Shown here in pieces: positions 1-7,700 of a DNA stretch of 17,288 nucleotides. The stretch's first letter is position 1; every line of letters begins with the position of its first letter. Below the pieces are notes generated by a model. The model worked only from the letters and a program-made list of their open reading frames with translations, searched no databases and was not told where the DNA came from. The DNA is from Gemmatimonadota bacterium (lineage in GTDB: Bacteria; GCA-2686955), in contig JALXCG010000534.1 in the NCBI GenBank assembly GCA_026991065.1, positions 1 through 17,288 on the forward strand, read 5' to 3'. The position numbers and the translations under genes are program-made.

Positions 1-887
1 GGGTCTCCTTCGAGGTCAACGAGGGGGAGATCGTCGGGCTGGTGGGGGCCAACGGAGCGGGCAAGACGACGATCGTCAAGATGCTCGCCGGGATCATCCA
101 CCCGAGTGCCGGGGAGGCGCGTGTTCTCGGCTTTGACCCGTGGCGGCGCCACAACGACTTTCGCCGCCGGATCGCGCTGATCATGGGGCAGAAGGCGCAG
201 CTCTGGTGGGACTTGCCGGCGGCGGACTGCTTCTTGGTGCTGCAGGAGATCTATCGCATTCCGCGCGCGCGCTACGAGGCAACCCTGCAACGGTTGACCA
301 CGGTGCTGGATGTGAAGGATCAGCTCAACATCCAGATCCGGCGGCTTTCGCTGGGCGAGCGGATGAAGATGGAGTTGATCGCGGCGCTGCTGCACGACCC
401 GCGGGTGGTCTACCTGGATGAGCCGACCATCGGCCTGGATCTGACGGCGCAGCGGGCAATCCGCGACTTCATTCTGGAGTATCGAGCGGAGCACGCTCCG
501 GCAATGCTGCTCACCAGCCACTACATGGAGGATATCGAGCGGCTCTGCAAGCGGATCCTGATCCTCCGCGAGGGGGAGATCGTCTACGACGGCCGCCTCG
601 ACCGGGTGGTCGAGAAGTTCGCCGCACACAAGGTTCTGACTGTGCGCCTGGATGATGCGGCCGGTGTCGTCGAGGTAGCGCCGACGCCTGAACTGGAGCG
701 CACGGGGGCCATTGAAGTGTGCAATCCGAGCATGATCAAGCTGCGGGTGGCGCGGCGCAATGTGGCGAGCGCGGCGGCGTTTCTGCTGGAGCACTACCCG
801 GTGGCGGATCTGACGGTGGAGGAGCCGGAGATCGGTACCATCATCGAGAAAATCATGGCGCGGCGGCAGAGAGAATCCGACGCATGA
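1..887 (+). CDS. ABC-2 exporter ATP-binding subunit, 5' partial
   Basis: This is the nucleotide-binding subunit of an ABC exporter; it would hydrolyse ATP on the cytoplasmic face and drive the two membrane proteins encoded next. The reading frame is open from base 3, so the true start lies upstream of the window; the GTG at 42 is inside the Walker A region and is not a real start. Visible motifs in order are Walker A GANGAGKTT, Q-loop MGQKAQLWWD, signature LSLGERMKME (LSLGE instead of LSGGQ), Walker B VVYLDEP followed by TIGLD, and an H-loop TSH. The LSLGERMKMELIAALLH form and the order ATPase, permease, permease match the uncharacterised COG4586/COG4587/COG3694 exporters; this is recalled family knowledge, not a search. 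The C-terminal 90 or so residues are the accessory domain usual in ABC-2 ATPases. The stop overlaps the next start (ATGA). Substrate unknown. Confidence 0.93.
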   Translation, partial: VSFEVNEGEIVGLVGANGAGKTTIVKMLAGIIHPSAGEARVLGFDPWRRHNDFRRRIALIMGQKAQLWWDLPAADCFLVLQEIYRIPRARYEATLQRLTTVLDVKDQLNIQIRRLSLGERMKMELIAALLHDPRVVYLDEPTIGLDLTAQRAIRDFILEYRAEHAPAMLLTSHYMEDIERLCKRILILREGEIVYDGRLDRVVEKFAAHKVLTVRLDDAAGVVEVAPTPELERTGAIEVCNPSMIKLRVARRNVASAAAFLLEHYPVADLTVEEPEIGTIIEKIMARRQRESDA

Positions 888-1696
888 GCCCTCATCTCTT
901 CTTTCAGATTTTCAGCCTCCAGGCCCGCCGCATCTTCAGCTACCGGGCGGAGTTCTGGGTGAATACGGCGGCCGGCTTCGGGATCCAGTTCCTGGCGATC
1001 TACTGCCTCTGGGATGCGATGTTCCGGGAATCGGGGCAGGCCGAAATCGGTGGTTATACCTTCGATGGGATGCTGCTCTACTACGTGGCGGCGATCCTGC
1101 TGGGCAAGCTGGTGCGCGGGCGGGAGCGCGAATCGGACCTGGCCAACGAGATCTATGAAGGGGGTTACACCCGCTACATCATCTATCCGGTGCGCTTTTT
1201 CGCCTACAAGTATGCTCAGAATCTGGGCGGCCTGGTTCCGGCCATGGTCCAGGTGCTGCTCTTCGGCGCGGTGATCAGTTTTGTGGTGGCGGAAAGCGCG
1301 CTGGCGACAATCTCGCTGTCTGGGATTCTGCTGGCCGGGGTCGCGGTTGCATTGGCCAACCTGCTCCATTTTCTGCTCAAAGCGCCGGTGCAGGGGGTGG
1401 CATTCTGGGCCGACAACGTCTGGAGCCTGGATGTAATGACACGCTTCGTCATCAACATTCTCGGCGGCGCCCTGCTGCCGCTGGACCTTTATCCCGACTG
1501 GGCGCGGAGCATTCTTCACTGGCTCCCCTTCGAGTATCTGACCTTCTTCCCGGTGCGGGTGCTGCTGGGACAGGTCGGGTTCGCCGAGTTCGCCGGCGGG
1601 ATGGCGATTGCCGCGACCTGGTGCGTCTTGCTGGCACTGCTCGCCCGGACCGTGTGGCGGCGCGGCGACCGGCAATACACCGGCGTCGGCATTTAG
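884..1696 (+). CDS. ABC-2 family permease (COG4587-like)
   Basis: This is a 270-residue inner-membrane subunit of the exporter. I chose the ATG at 884 because it overlaps the ATPase stop as ATGA and begins MSPHLFFQIFSLQARRIFSY, the usual short cytoplasmic entry of this family; the open frame further upstream is a shadow of the ATPase gene. Several long hydrophobic stretches are visible, for example around LAGVAVALANLLHFLL and MAIAATWCVLLALLA. The segment FWADNVWSLDVMTRFVINILGGALLPLDLYP is typical of the PF06182-type (ABC2_membrane_6) permeases. The next permease starts 10 bases downstream, so the two probably form a heterodimeric channel with one ATPase pair. Assignment to COG4587 is from memory of the family pattern; transported substrate cannot be told. 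Confidence 0.88.
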   Translation: MSPHLFFQIFSLQARRIFSYRAEFWVNTAAGFGIQFLAIYCLWDAMFRESGQAEIGGYTFDGMLLYYVAAILLGKLVRGRERESDLANEIYEGGYTRYIIYPVRFFAYKYAQNLGGLVPAMVQVLLFGAVISFVVAESALATISLSGILLAGVAVALANLLHFLLKAPVQGVAFWADNVWSLDVMTRFVINILGGALLPLDLYPDWARSILHWLPFEYLTFFPVRVLLGQVGFAEFAGGMAIAATWCVLLALLARTVWRRGDRQYTGVGI

Positions 1697-1706
1697 GGAG
1701 TAGGCC

Positions 1707-2495
1707 ATGGTTCGCTATCTTCGCCTCTATGCCTATTTCGTGCGCTTCAGCTTTAGCCGCGCCATGGAGTTCCGGGTGGATTTTTTCTTCCGGATCTTTA
1801 TGGATTGCTTGTTCTATGCGGTGCAGTTCGCCTTTTTTGGGGTGCTCTATCGGCACACCACACTCCTGGGTGGCTGGAACCAGGAGCAGGTCTGGGTCTT
1901 TCTTGGCGGCGTCTTCGTAACCGACGCCGTGATCATGACGGTCTTCGCCAACAACACCTGGTGGTTCCCGCTTTTCGTCAATCGCGGCGATCTGGACTAC
2001 TACCTGGTGCGACCGGTCTCTTCCCTCTTCTTCTTGAACACACGCGATTTTGCCGCCAACTCCTTTTTCAACTTGGTGATCGCGCTCGGGCTCCTGATCT
2101 GGGCGCTGCTGCGCTACCCGGAGCCGCTGGCCGCCGGCAGTGTGGTGCTCTACCTATTCCTCCTCGGGAGCGGCATCCTGCTGGTGCATGCTTTTCATCT
2201 ATGTTTCTTGATTCCGGTATTCTGGATCCAATCGACCCGCGGCCTGGATGAGATGTACTGGGTGACGCAGCATCTGATGGAACGGCCGGATCGGATCTAT
2301 CGCGGTTGGCTGCACCGAATCCTGGTATCGATTGTGCCGCTGGCACTGGTGATCTCCTACCCCACGTCGGTGCTCTTCGGCGCGCCACCGTTGCGCGTGG
2401 CACTTCACGTGTTCGGGGCAACGGCTCTGTTCTGGTTGCTTACCTGGCGCTTCTGGCGCTGGGGCATACGCAACTACGCTTCCGCTTCATCCTGA
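1707..2495 (+). CDS. ABC-2 family permease (COG3694-like)
   Basis: This is the second membrane subunit, 262 residues, starting with MVRYLRLYAYFVRFSFSRAM. The ATG at 1707 has a good ribosome-binding site (GGGAG, 6 bases upstream). The sequence is strongly hydrophobic with about six likely membrane helices, and it carries the motif FVNRGDLDYYLVRPVSSLFF, which resembles the conserved '(G)xLDxYLxRPVxxLF' region of PF06182-type exporters. It shares the overall size and entry pattern with the preceding permease but is not a recent duplicate. It is the last gene of the operon; the next gene is convergent and 46 bases away. Function in export is well supported; the substrate is unknown. Confidence 0.88.
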   Translation: MVRYLRLYAYFVRFSFSRAMEFRVDFFFRIFMDCLFYAVQFAFFGVLYRHTTLLGGWNQEQVWVFLGGVFVTDAVIMTVFANNTWWFPLFVNRGDLDYYLVRPVSSLFFLNTRDFAANSFFNLVIALGLLIWALLRYPEPLAAGSVVLYLFLLGSGILLVHAFHLCFLIPVFWIQSTRGLDEMYWVTQHLMERPDRIYRGWLHRILVSIVPLALVISYPTSVLFGAPPLRVALHVFGATALFWLLTWRFWRWGIRNYASASS

Positions 2496-2503
2496 ATGGG
2501 AAG

Positions 2504-2539
2504 CGGACGCGCGTGGATCTGGTACCGGCGAGGCGTCCG
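2504..2539. terminator. weak inverted repeat between convergent genes
   Basis: CGGACGC (2504-2510) and GCGTCCG (2533-2539) form a 7-bp perfect stem with a 22-base loop in the 46-bp gap between the ABC operon and the convergent chalcone-isomerase-like gene. There is no good T-tract on either side, so it may be a weak or factor-assisted terminator, or chance in GC-rich DNA. Confidence 0.25.
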
Positions 2540-2541
2540 GA

Positions 2542-3102
2542 CTACTTCTCGCCCAGGAGCCCCTTCTTCAGGTCGCCGCCGGGCGGATGGGGGCCGAACC
2601 AGACGCGCAGCAGTGCGGTGGCGAAATCGGCGCCTTCAATCGTGCCTTTAACCTCGCCGTTGTACTCCGCCTGAACTCCCTGCCCCGGCAGGAAAGTGAG
2701 GGCAAGCACGTCGCCCTTGTGCATATCCCCGAAAAAATCGCGGAACTTGTTGATGCGCGGGCGCAGTTTTTCAAAAAGTTCCGGGCTATTCTTTTTGAAT
2801 CCCTCTTCCCAGGCTGAGTCCATCTTCCCTTTGTTGGCTTTGTTGGTCAGGAAGTGCATCTCGAGCCGTTTCTTGCCCGGCATCTTGTAGATCTCTTCCG
2901 GGTTGTGGCTCTTCTGCTCCAAATAGAGGCCGGCCACATAGACCTTGATCCACAGTTTCTTGCGCAGCCCCATGCCATTCAGCTGCAGGGTGGACTCGCC
3001 CAGAGTGATCTGGTCCGGCATGGTAACCCCGTTCATCTCCCGGGCCATTGCCGGCGGGCTCATGAGCAGGAGTGAAATCAAGAAGACAAAGATCCGCGCC
3101 AT
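2542..3102 (-). CDS. exported chalcone-isomerase-like protein
   Basis: The product is 186 residues and is predicted to be exported: MARIFVFLISLLLMSPPAMA is a clear Sec signal peptide ending in an AxA-type cleavage site. The mature part carries the pattern of the bacterial chalcone-isomerase-like family (Chalcone_3, PF16036): LGESTLQLNGMGLRKK, then LWIKVYVAGLYLEQKS, RLEMHFL, and the C-terminal ALLRVWFGPHPP. These proteins share the chalcone isomerase fold; many bacterial members lack flavonoid chemistry and probably bind fatty-acid-like ligands or act in the periplasm, so the function is unknown. I chose the ATG at 3102 over an in-frame upstream ATG because it starts the signal peptide and has an AGAAAGGA ribosome-binding site at suitable distance. 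It is convergent with the ABC operon and stands alone. Confidence 0.85.
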   Translation of the reverse strand: MARIFVFLISLLLMSPPAMAREMNGVTMPDQITLGESTLQLNGMGLRKKLWIKVYVAGLYLEQKSHNPEEIYKMPGKKRLEMHFLTNKANKGKMDSAWEEGFKKNSPELFEKLRPRINKFRDFFGDMHKGDVLALTFLPGQGVQAEYNGEVKGTIEGADFATALLRVWFGPHPPGGDLKKGLLGEK

Positions 3103-3229
3103 CGCGATAGTCCTTTCTGCATGGCCGCAAGCCGCGAGCAGGAGCCGCGGTGCCGCGCAATACTGAACCGCATTCGGTCGCGACCCCGCACACCACGACA
3201 AGGGATTCTCGGCGGTTCGCTGTCTTTTC

Positions 3230-3271
3230 AATCCCTACCACACCCGGGTTGGAGTGACAAGGTAGGGGATT
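3230..3271. promoter_or_regulatory. operator-like inverted repeat upstream of the chalcone-isomerase-like gene
   Basis: AATCCCTACC (3230-3239) and GGTAGGGGATT (3261-3271) are inverted copies with one extra G in the right arm, separated by 21 bases that contain the palindrome ACCCGGGT (3242-3249). It lies about 130 bp upstream of the minus-strand start at 3102. It could be a regulator binding site or an RNA hairpin in the leader. No protein partner can be named. Confidence 0.35.
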
Positions 3272-3370
3272 CTATCCGCGGCGTCGGCTGTGGCACTGGC
3301 TCCGTGCGGCGCATTGAGATGCATGCATCACCACTCCTTTGCCGCCGGAGTCCGCTGAGAAAGGCGGCTT

Positions 3371-3408
3371 AAAAACAAGAGGCACCAAGGTCGAAACCCT
3401 GATGCCTC
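3371..3408 (-). terminator. strong rho-independent terminator, minus strand
   Basis: Read on the minus strand, bases 3408 to 3379 form GAGGCATCAGGG, loop TTTCGA, then CCTTGGTGCCTC: a 12-bp stem with only G-T wobbles as imperfections. It is followed immediately by TTGTTTTT (3378-3371). The plus strand has no T-tract after the stem, so the terminator is directional. It lies 270 bp upstream of the chalcone-isomerase-like gene and no protein gene precedes it on the minus strand, so it ends either a small RNA or an attenuated leader. Confidence 0.72.
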
Positions 3409-3585
3409 TAGGCCTGAGCAAAGGTGGTCAGCCTAAGATCATTCAAGCCTCAGCACGGTTAGTTGGTAATCACATGCTGCGGGCCGGAGCAATAAAGAAG
3501 GGATGTGTGTGATAGGTAGGTAGGGAAGATTGGCCCTGCAACTCTGCGAATTACCTCCGCGCCGTGTTCAATGCTCCCGTGACCA
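3371..3585 (-). ncRNA. candidate small RNA or attenuated leader
   Basis: The minus strand from about 3585 to the terminator at 3371 would give a transcript near 215 nt with no convincing reading frame. Besides the terminator stem there are two more hairpins in series: CAGCA/TGCTG (3451-3479) and TAGGCTGA paired with TCAGGCCTA with one bulged base (3409-3435). The second directly abuts the terminator stem, as in a coaxial stack. A promoter-like pair precedes the segment. I could not match it to 6S, RNase P, SRP or tmRNA by eye. The alternative is a long 5' leader of the chalcone-isomerase-like gene with conditional termination. Confidence 0.4.
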
Positions 3586-3591
3586 AGTAGG

Positions 3592-3620
3592 AATATATGC
3601 CTGCTAAGGCGCCGAAGCAA
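3592..3620 (-). promoter_or_regulatory. sigma-70-like promoter for the minus-strand RNA
   Basis: On the minus strand TTGCTT (3620-3615) and TATATT (3597-3592) are separated by exactly 17 bases. The -10 matches 5 of 6 consensus bases and the -35 matches 3 of 6. The position fits a transcript ending at the terminator at 3371. This region is richer in AT than its surroundings, which raises the chance of an accidental match. Confidence 0.35.
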
Positions 3621-3780
3621 GTCTTTTTTTTGTGTCGATATCAGAGCGATGGTTTTATTTGCGTGGAACTATATCATTGATCTTGGATTTCATCCGCCGG
3701 CTCTTCGATGGACGTGGATCTCTCCGGGCGCTATCCTCTCGCAAATCCAACAACCATCGTCTTCATCCGGGAAGTCCACC

Positions 3781-4575
3781 ATGGGCGAAACGTCCTTAGC
3801 AGTCTTTATCGATTTCGAAAACCTGGCTTTGGCTTTTCCTCCGAAGAGCAAGATCGATGTCGACATGGAGCGGGTTCTCAACCGCTTACTGGAAAAGGGC
3901 AACATTCTGGTCAAGAAGGCCTATGCGGACTGGGGCCGCTACGCCAAGGCAAAGAAGACGCTCCACGAACAGGCCGTGGAGTTGATCGAGGTTCCGCATC
4001 GGAAGATGACCGGCAAGAACTCGGCCGACATCCGTTTGGTGGTTGATGCGATGGACCTGGCCTACACCAAGGACCACATTACAGCGTTTGTCATTGTAAG
4101 CGGGGATTCCGACTTCTCCCCGCTGGTGTCGAAACTCCGCGAAAACGGCAAATATGTGATCGGGGTCGGCATGCGCAATTCGACCTCGCCGTTGCTCTCG
4201 GAAAATGCCGACGAGTTCATCTTTTACGAAGACCTGGAGAAGATCGAAGAGCCTCCTCCGCCGCCCGCGGTGGTGACGACCGAAGGCAAGGCGCCACCCA
4301 TTTCCGAGGTCTACCGCTTGTTGCAGCGGGCCGTCGATGCGCTGCTGCGGGAGAACAAGGAGATTCTCTACGCCTCAATGGTGAAGGACACGATGAAGCG
4401 GATGCGCCCCTCGTTCAGCGAAGCAGCCGCCGGCTACCGCTCCTTTTCCGACCTCCTGGAAGATGCCGAAGACGCAAATCTGATCGAGTTGCGAACCGAT
4501 CCCCGGAGTGGAACCTACGTTGTCATTCCGCGAACCAAGAAGAAGTCCAGACGGCGCGAACGCTCGCTGGACTAG
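3781..4575 (+). CDS. NYN-domain (LabA/DUF88-like) protein with LOTUS/OST-HTH domain
   Basis: The 264-residue product is a predicted RNA-processing or RNA-binding protein. Residues 1-150 form a NYN/PIN-like nuclease domain: VFIDFENLAL with D11, NSADIRLVVDAMD with D83, D89 and D92, and SGDSDFSPL with D109 and D111, giving the acidic cluster expected for metal-dependent cleavage. A proline-rich linker (EEPPPPPAVV) leads to a C-terminal OST-HTH/LOTUS domain (about residues 172-248, PPISEVYRLLQRAV to SGTYVVI), a fold known to bind RNA. The tail is basic (RTKKKSRRRER). The ATG at 3781 begins the first strand of the domain; an in-frame ATG at 3649 would add 44 residues of low-complexity sequence that do not fit the family. 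The stop codon lies inside the inverted-repeat element at 4573-4740. Its RNA target cannot be inferred. Confidence 0.88.
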   Translation: MGETSLAVFIDFENLALAFPPKSKIDVDMERVLNRLLEKGNILVKKAYADWGRYAKAKKTLHEQAVELIEVPHRKMTGKNSADIRLVVDAMDLAYTKDHITAFVIVSGDSDFSPLVSKLRENGKYVIGVGMRNSTSPLLSENADEFIFYEDLEKIEEPPPPPAVVTTEGKAPPISEVYRLLQRAVDALLRENKEILYASMVKDTMKRMRPSFSEAAAGYRSFSDLLEDAEDANLIELRTDPRSGTYVVIPRTKKKSRRRERSLD

Positions 4576-4740
4576 GAGCGTGTCGCGCATTGTCTTCACG
4601 TCGCCCCGCACTCGTTCCTGCTCCGATCTCTGCGTTGCTAAGTCCTTGAAAGGCAACCAGCCTTCCGGCGGACTCAGCGCCTTGATCTCGAAGCAGGCCC
4701 GAACACGGGGCTCGAAAGCCAATGCGCGACCACGCTCCTA
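4573..4740. repeat. 168-bp palindromic (MITE-like) element with 20-bp inverted ends
   Basis: The left end TAGGAGCGTGTCGCGCATTG (4573-4592) is repeated in inverse at 4720-4740, identical except for one extra base in the right arm. Further inside, the two halves still resemble each other: bases after the left end (about CTTCACGTCGCCCCGCAC, CGTTCCTGCTCCG) align imperfectly with the inverse of the right half, so the transcript could fold into a long hairpin. There is no transposase inside. Both neighbouring genes are convergent and both use a TAG belonging to the outer ends (4573-4575 on plus, 4740-4738 on minus). It may be a non-autonomous mobile element or a REP-like palindrome that also ends transcription. 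I see no second copy in this window. Confidence 0.65.
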
Positions 4741-7700
4741 GGAACCTTGGCTGGGTCCATGGAAACGCAGGATGGGTGTGGTGAGAAGCCCCACGGCCCC
4801 GGCCCTGAGGTTGTGACCGCGGTTGTTTGAGGTGGCGGGCTTCGATTTGGGTTCGCCACCGCAATTCAGTGCGCGCACTTCCAGCCAGTGGTCGCCGGGA
4901 ACCCGCAGCGCCGCTGTGAGATCAGCGACGAAGGGGGGCCACGGGAGAATGAGTGGTGCCGCATCGTCCACAGTGAGCGCCAGCGATGCGGCGGCCACCG
5001 GCAGTTGCCCCGGACTCAGATCCAGGGTGGCGCGAATGGTACCGGCGGGCAACGGGCCGGACACACGCCAGCGATAAACCAGATCGCCGTGAAAATGGGA
5101 GAAACCGGGGATTCCGGCAGCGCCGATCGTGACTCGTCGCGGCCAGGGAGCAAGCACGGGCGGCGCGCAGGAGCCGCTTTGCAATGCAAACGAGCCAACC
5201 AGCAGAAGTGGGAGTGCTTCACCCGGCGCGAGCGCGCACGTTTGGCGATCGATTGTTCCGACCAACCGATTGAGCCCCGGTCGCAGCGCCTCGCGCAAGT
5301 CGAGGGAATGCCACCGCGACTGCACGTGTCCCGCATCGAAACGACCGCCGAGACAGGCCAGCTCCGCGCGGGCACCAAACTGGTCCAGCCAGGTCGTGAC
5401 CTCGGGTGCGGCCTTGCGCAGCGGAATGCCGTTCAAGCACCAGTCGGAATGCAGGCTGGCGGGAAGCAGCAGGGCAAGCGCCACAATCGAGCCGGAGGCA
5501 GACGCGGCTGCGCCGGAGGTGACCGGGGAAGACTCGGGGAAGGAAAGTTCAAAATCGTGGGTCACCCGCAGCGCCGTGGAAGAGGCCGGGGTTGATACCG
5601 CAGAAAGGTCGTTGGCGGTATTTGAAAAAAGCGGCAGAATGCTCATCCCCTCGGGCTGCACGCTCTGTGGCGGCCCAAGGGTCCAGACGCGCTGGGCAGG
5701 TGGAGCCACAATCATCTGTGCCGGGGGAGATGCGCCGTCCTCGAATCCGCCACTTTCCAGCCAGGCGCTTCCCCCCGGCGGCAGTTCCAATGCGACGGTC
5801 TCTCCAGACCCGGGAATCTCCCGGCTGGCTCCGGACCGGACCACCTGGCCGGCAAGCGCCGTGGCGGGCCGAACAACCGGCGAAGAGCAACCGCTGCGAG
5901 GATCCCGAATGTGGGTGAAACGGTCGGCGGGATCCGCCACGCGCAAATGCAGGGTTATGGGGTGGTCCCGGGCCAGGGAAACCACGAAGGCACAAAAGCG
6001 ACCGCTCCGCCGTCCCCAGCAGACGCGCACGGGCGGGGCCGGATCGGCAACGGCGGTTTGGATCTCCAAGGGCGGCGGATAGAGCCGCGCCAGAACTCCG
6101 GCCAGGATCTCATCAATGGCGTCAGCCGGCAGCGGACAGACGCGGGAGTCGGCCAGGAGTGCGGCGGCATCCGCATTCAAGGACCACTGCGCGCCACCAC
6201 CGCGCCGGATCGCGACCACGGGTCCGCCCAAGGCGAGGAAACGCTCGATCAGTTCCCGAGTCCGCCGTCGAATGCGTGCTACCGGCGGCAGGACCAGCGC
6301 CCCGGCACTTACTCCCCCCACTCGAATCCGCGCCGCCCCTTCACTCTCGACAACACCGAGTCGCTCCAGTTGTTCTTCGCTCACCAGGTCCACCTGGCGC
6401 TGTTGTGAAACCAGCGTGTCGATCACTTGCTCCAAATCACGCTGCAGGATTCCCAGCGGCACCGAATCCGCGGGAGAATCCACCGCCCAGGCGCTTTCCA
6501 GCGGGTCCAGCAGCAGGAGATCTCCGCGCTCTTCCAGGGCATCCAGCGCGACCGCAAGAGCGGCGATGTGATCATTCAGCACCCGCTCGTGACGACGCGC
6601 GCAAGCCTGTTGCGGGTCCCGAGCGGGAGCGGCTGCAGGAGCGGGAGCGGAAGTTGGTATCCAACCACCCCGAGCCGTGGCAACCATCCAGCGCAGGCTG
6701 CCCAGGACCAGAAGCGACTCCAATCGCCAGCGCCACTCCGCCAGCGTTGTCGGTCCGTCGTTGAGCAAAAGGGCCGGTACTCGCCCGGTGATGCGGCCGG
6801 TGGTCGCCGCCCGGATCACCGCATGCAGCCCGAGATTCTCGTCCACAATCAACCACGGTTCATGAATCTCCTCGGTCCAGCCGCGGGAGGTGAAATCCCG
6901 GCGCGCCACGGCCGCCAACCCTCCCCATTCACCAAAGCTCCCGGCCAGGTGGAGTCCGTGGCGCGCGCACCAGCCCGCCAGCGCACCGGGCGATCGCGCA
7001 TGCGACTTCGCCGATTCCTCCCCCCGGCCCGAAAGCACCATGAGTGTCTCCCGATAGGCCCAGCGCGCCTCCTGGTGGCGGCCGTTGGCGCGCCGCCAGA
7101 GAAGTTCCGGCAATCGCTCCAGCAGATTGACCCCGTGCCGCTCCAGGACAGCACCGGCCAATCCTTGCATCCAGGGCAGATAGAAGCGCCGCTGGCCGGC
7201 ATGCCAAAATGCCGGAGCCGATGACCGCTCCGACGCCTCCACCGGCTCCGGGTTCGCTGGCGGTACCTGCGCATGCGCGGATCGCGTCGCGCGCAACCAA
7301 ACTCCGGTGCAACCGGCGGCACCACCCTCCTCCGCGGCAAAGAGGCGCGCCAGCGCGGCCAGGGCGTCGATTCCGATCACCCCTTCGGCAACTCCGCGTG
7401 CGTCCCCCCGGGCCTCGCGCTCCACTGCCTCCACCACGCGTCCCAGAAACACCGTCGATGCCGGCCAAGTAAGCGGACGCTGTCCGGACACCGGGATGTA
7501 TACCGACTCCAGAAGCACCGCGCCATCGCGGCGCAACAGAAATGCCAGAGTCTCGGCCCGTTGCGTCTCCGGAATCGGCTCGCGCGCATCTTGCTCCCAG
7601 AGCATGAGCCAAGGCGACGCGGCAGCGCTCATCGCCGCATGCGTCCTCTTTCTCTCATCGATCCCCGGCCAGAACTCCAGATCGAGATTCGCCGCCGATT

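Noticed and set aside
794-1708. Long minus-strand frame of about 300 codons opposite the first permease
   Set aside because: Composition rich in His, Gln, Arg and Gly without any family pattern; it is the antisense shadow of a well-supported membrane protein gene.
3436-3480. Minus-strand stretch CTAACCGTGCTGAGGCTTGA resembling the 3' end of 23S rRNA
   Set aside because: Only a short match; the bases upstream do not continue as 23S, no 5S follows, and there is room for fewer than 300 bases. Probably coincidence.
3601-3630. Plus-strand terminator ending in the T8 run at 3624-3631
   Set aside because: The only stem before the T-tract is TGCT/AGCA (4 bp) with a loop that cannot pair well; too weak, and no gene upstream on the plus strand needs it.
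3649-3780. N-terminal extension of the NYN-LOTUS protein from an ATG at 3649
   Set aside because: The 44 added residues are not like the family, contain a Ser/Gln run and precede the natural first strand; the ATG at 3781 fits better.
4620-4700. Integron attC-like site (GTTGCTAAG with GGCAACC) inside the palindromic element
   Set aside because: No pair of 7-bp core sites in the required order, no integrase and no cassette-like genes; the long 20-bp ends do not fit attC.
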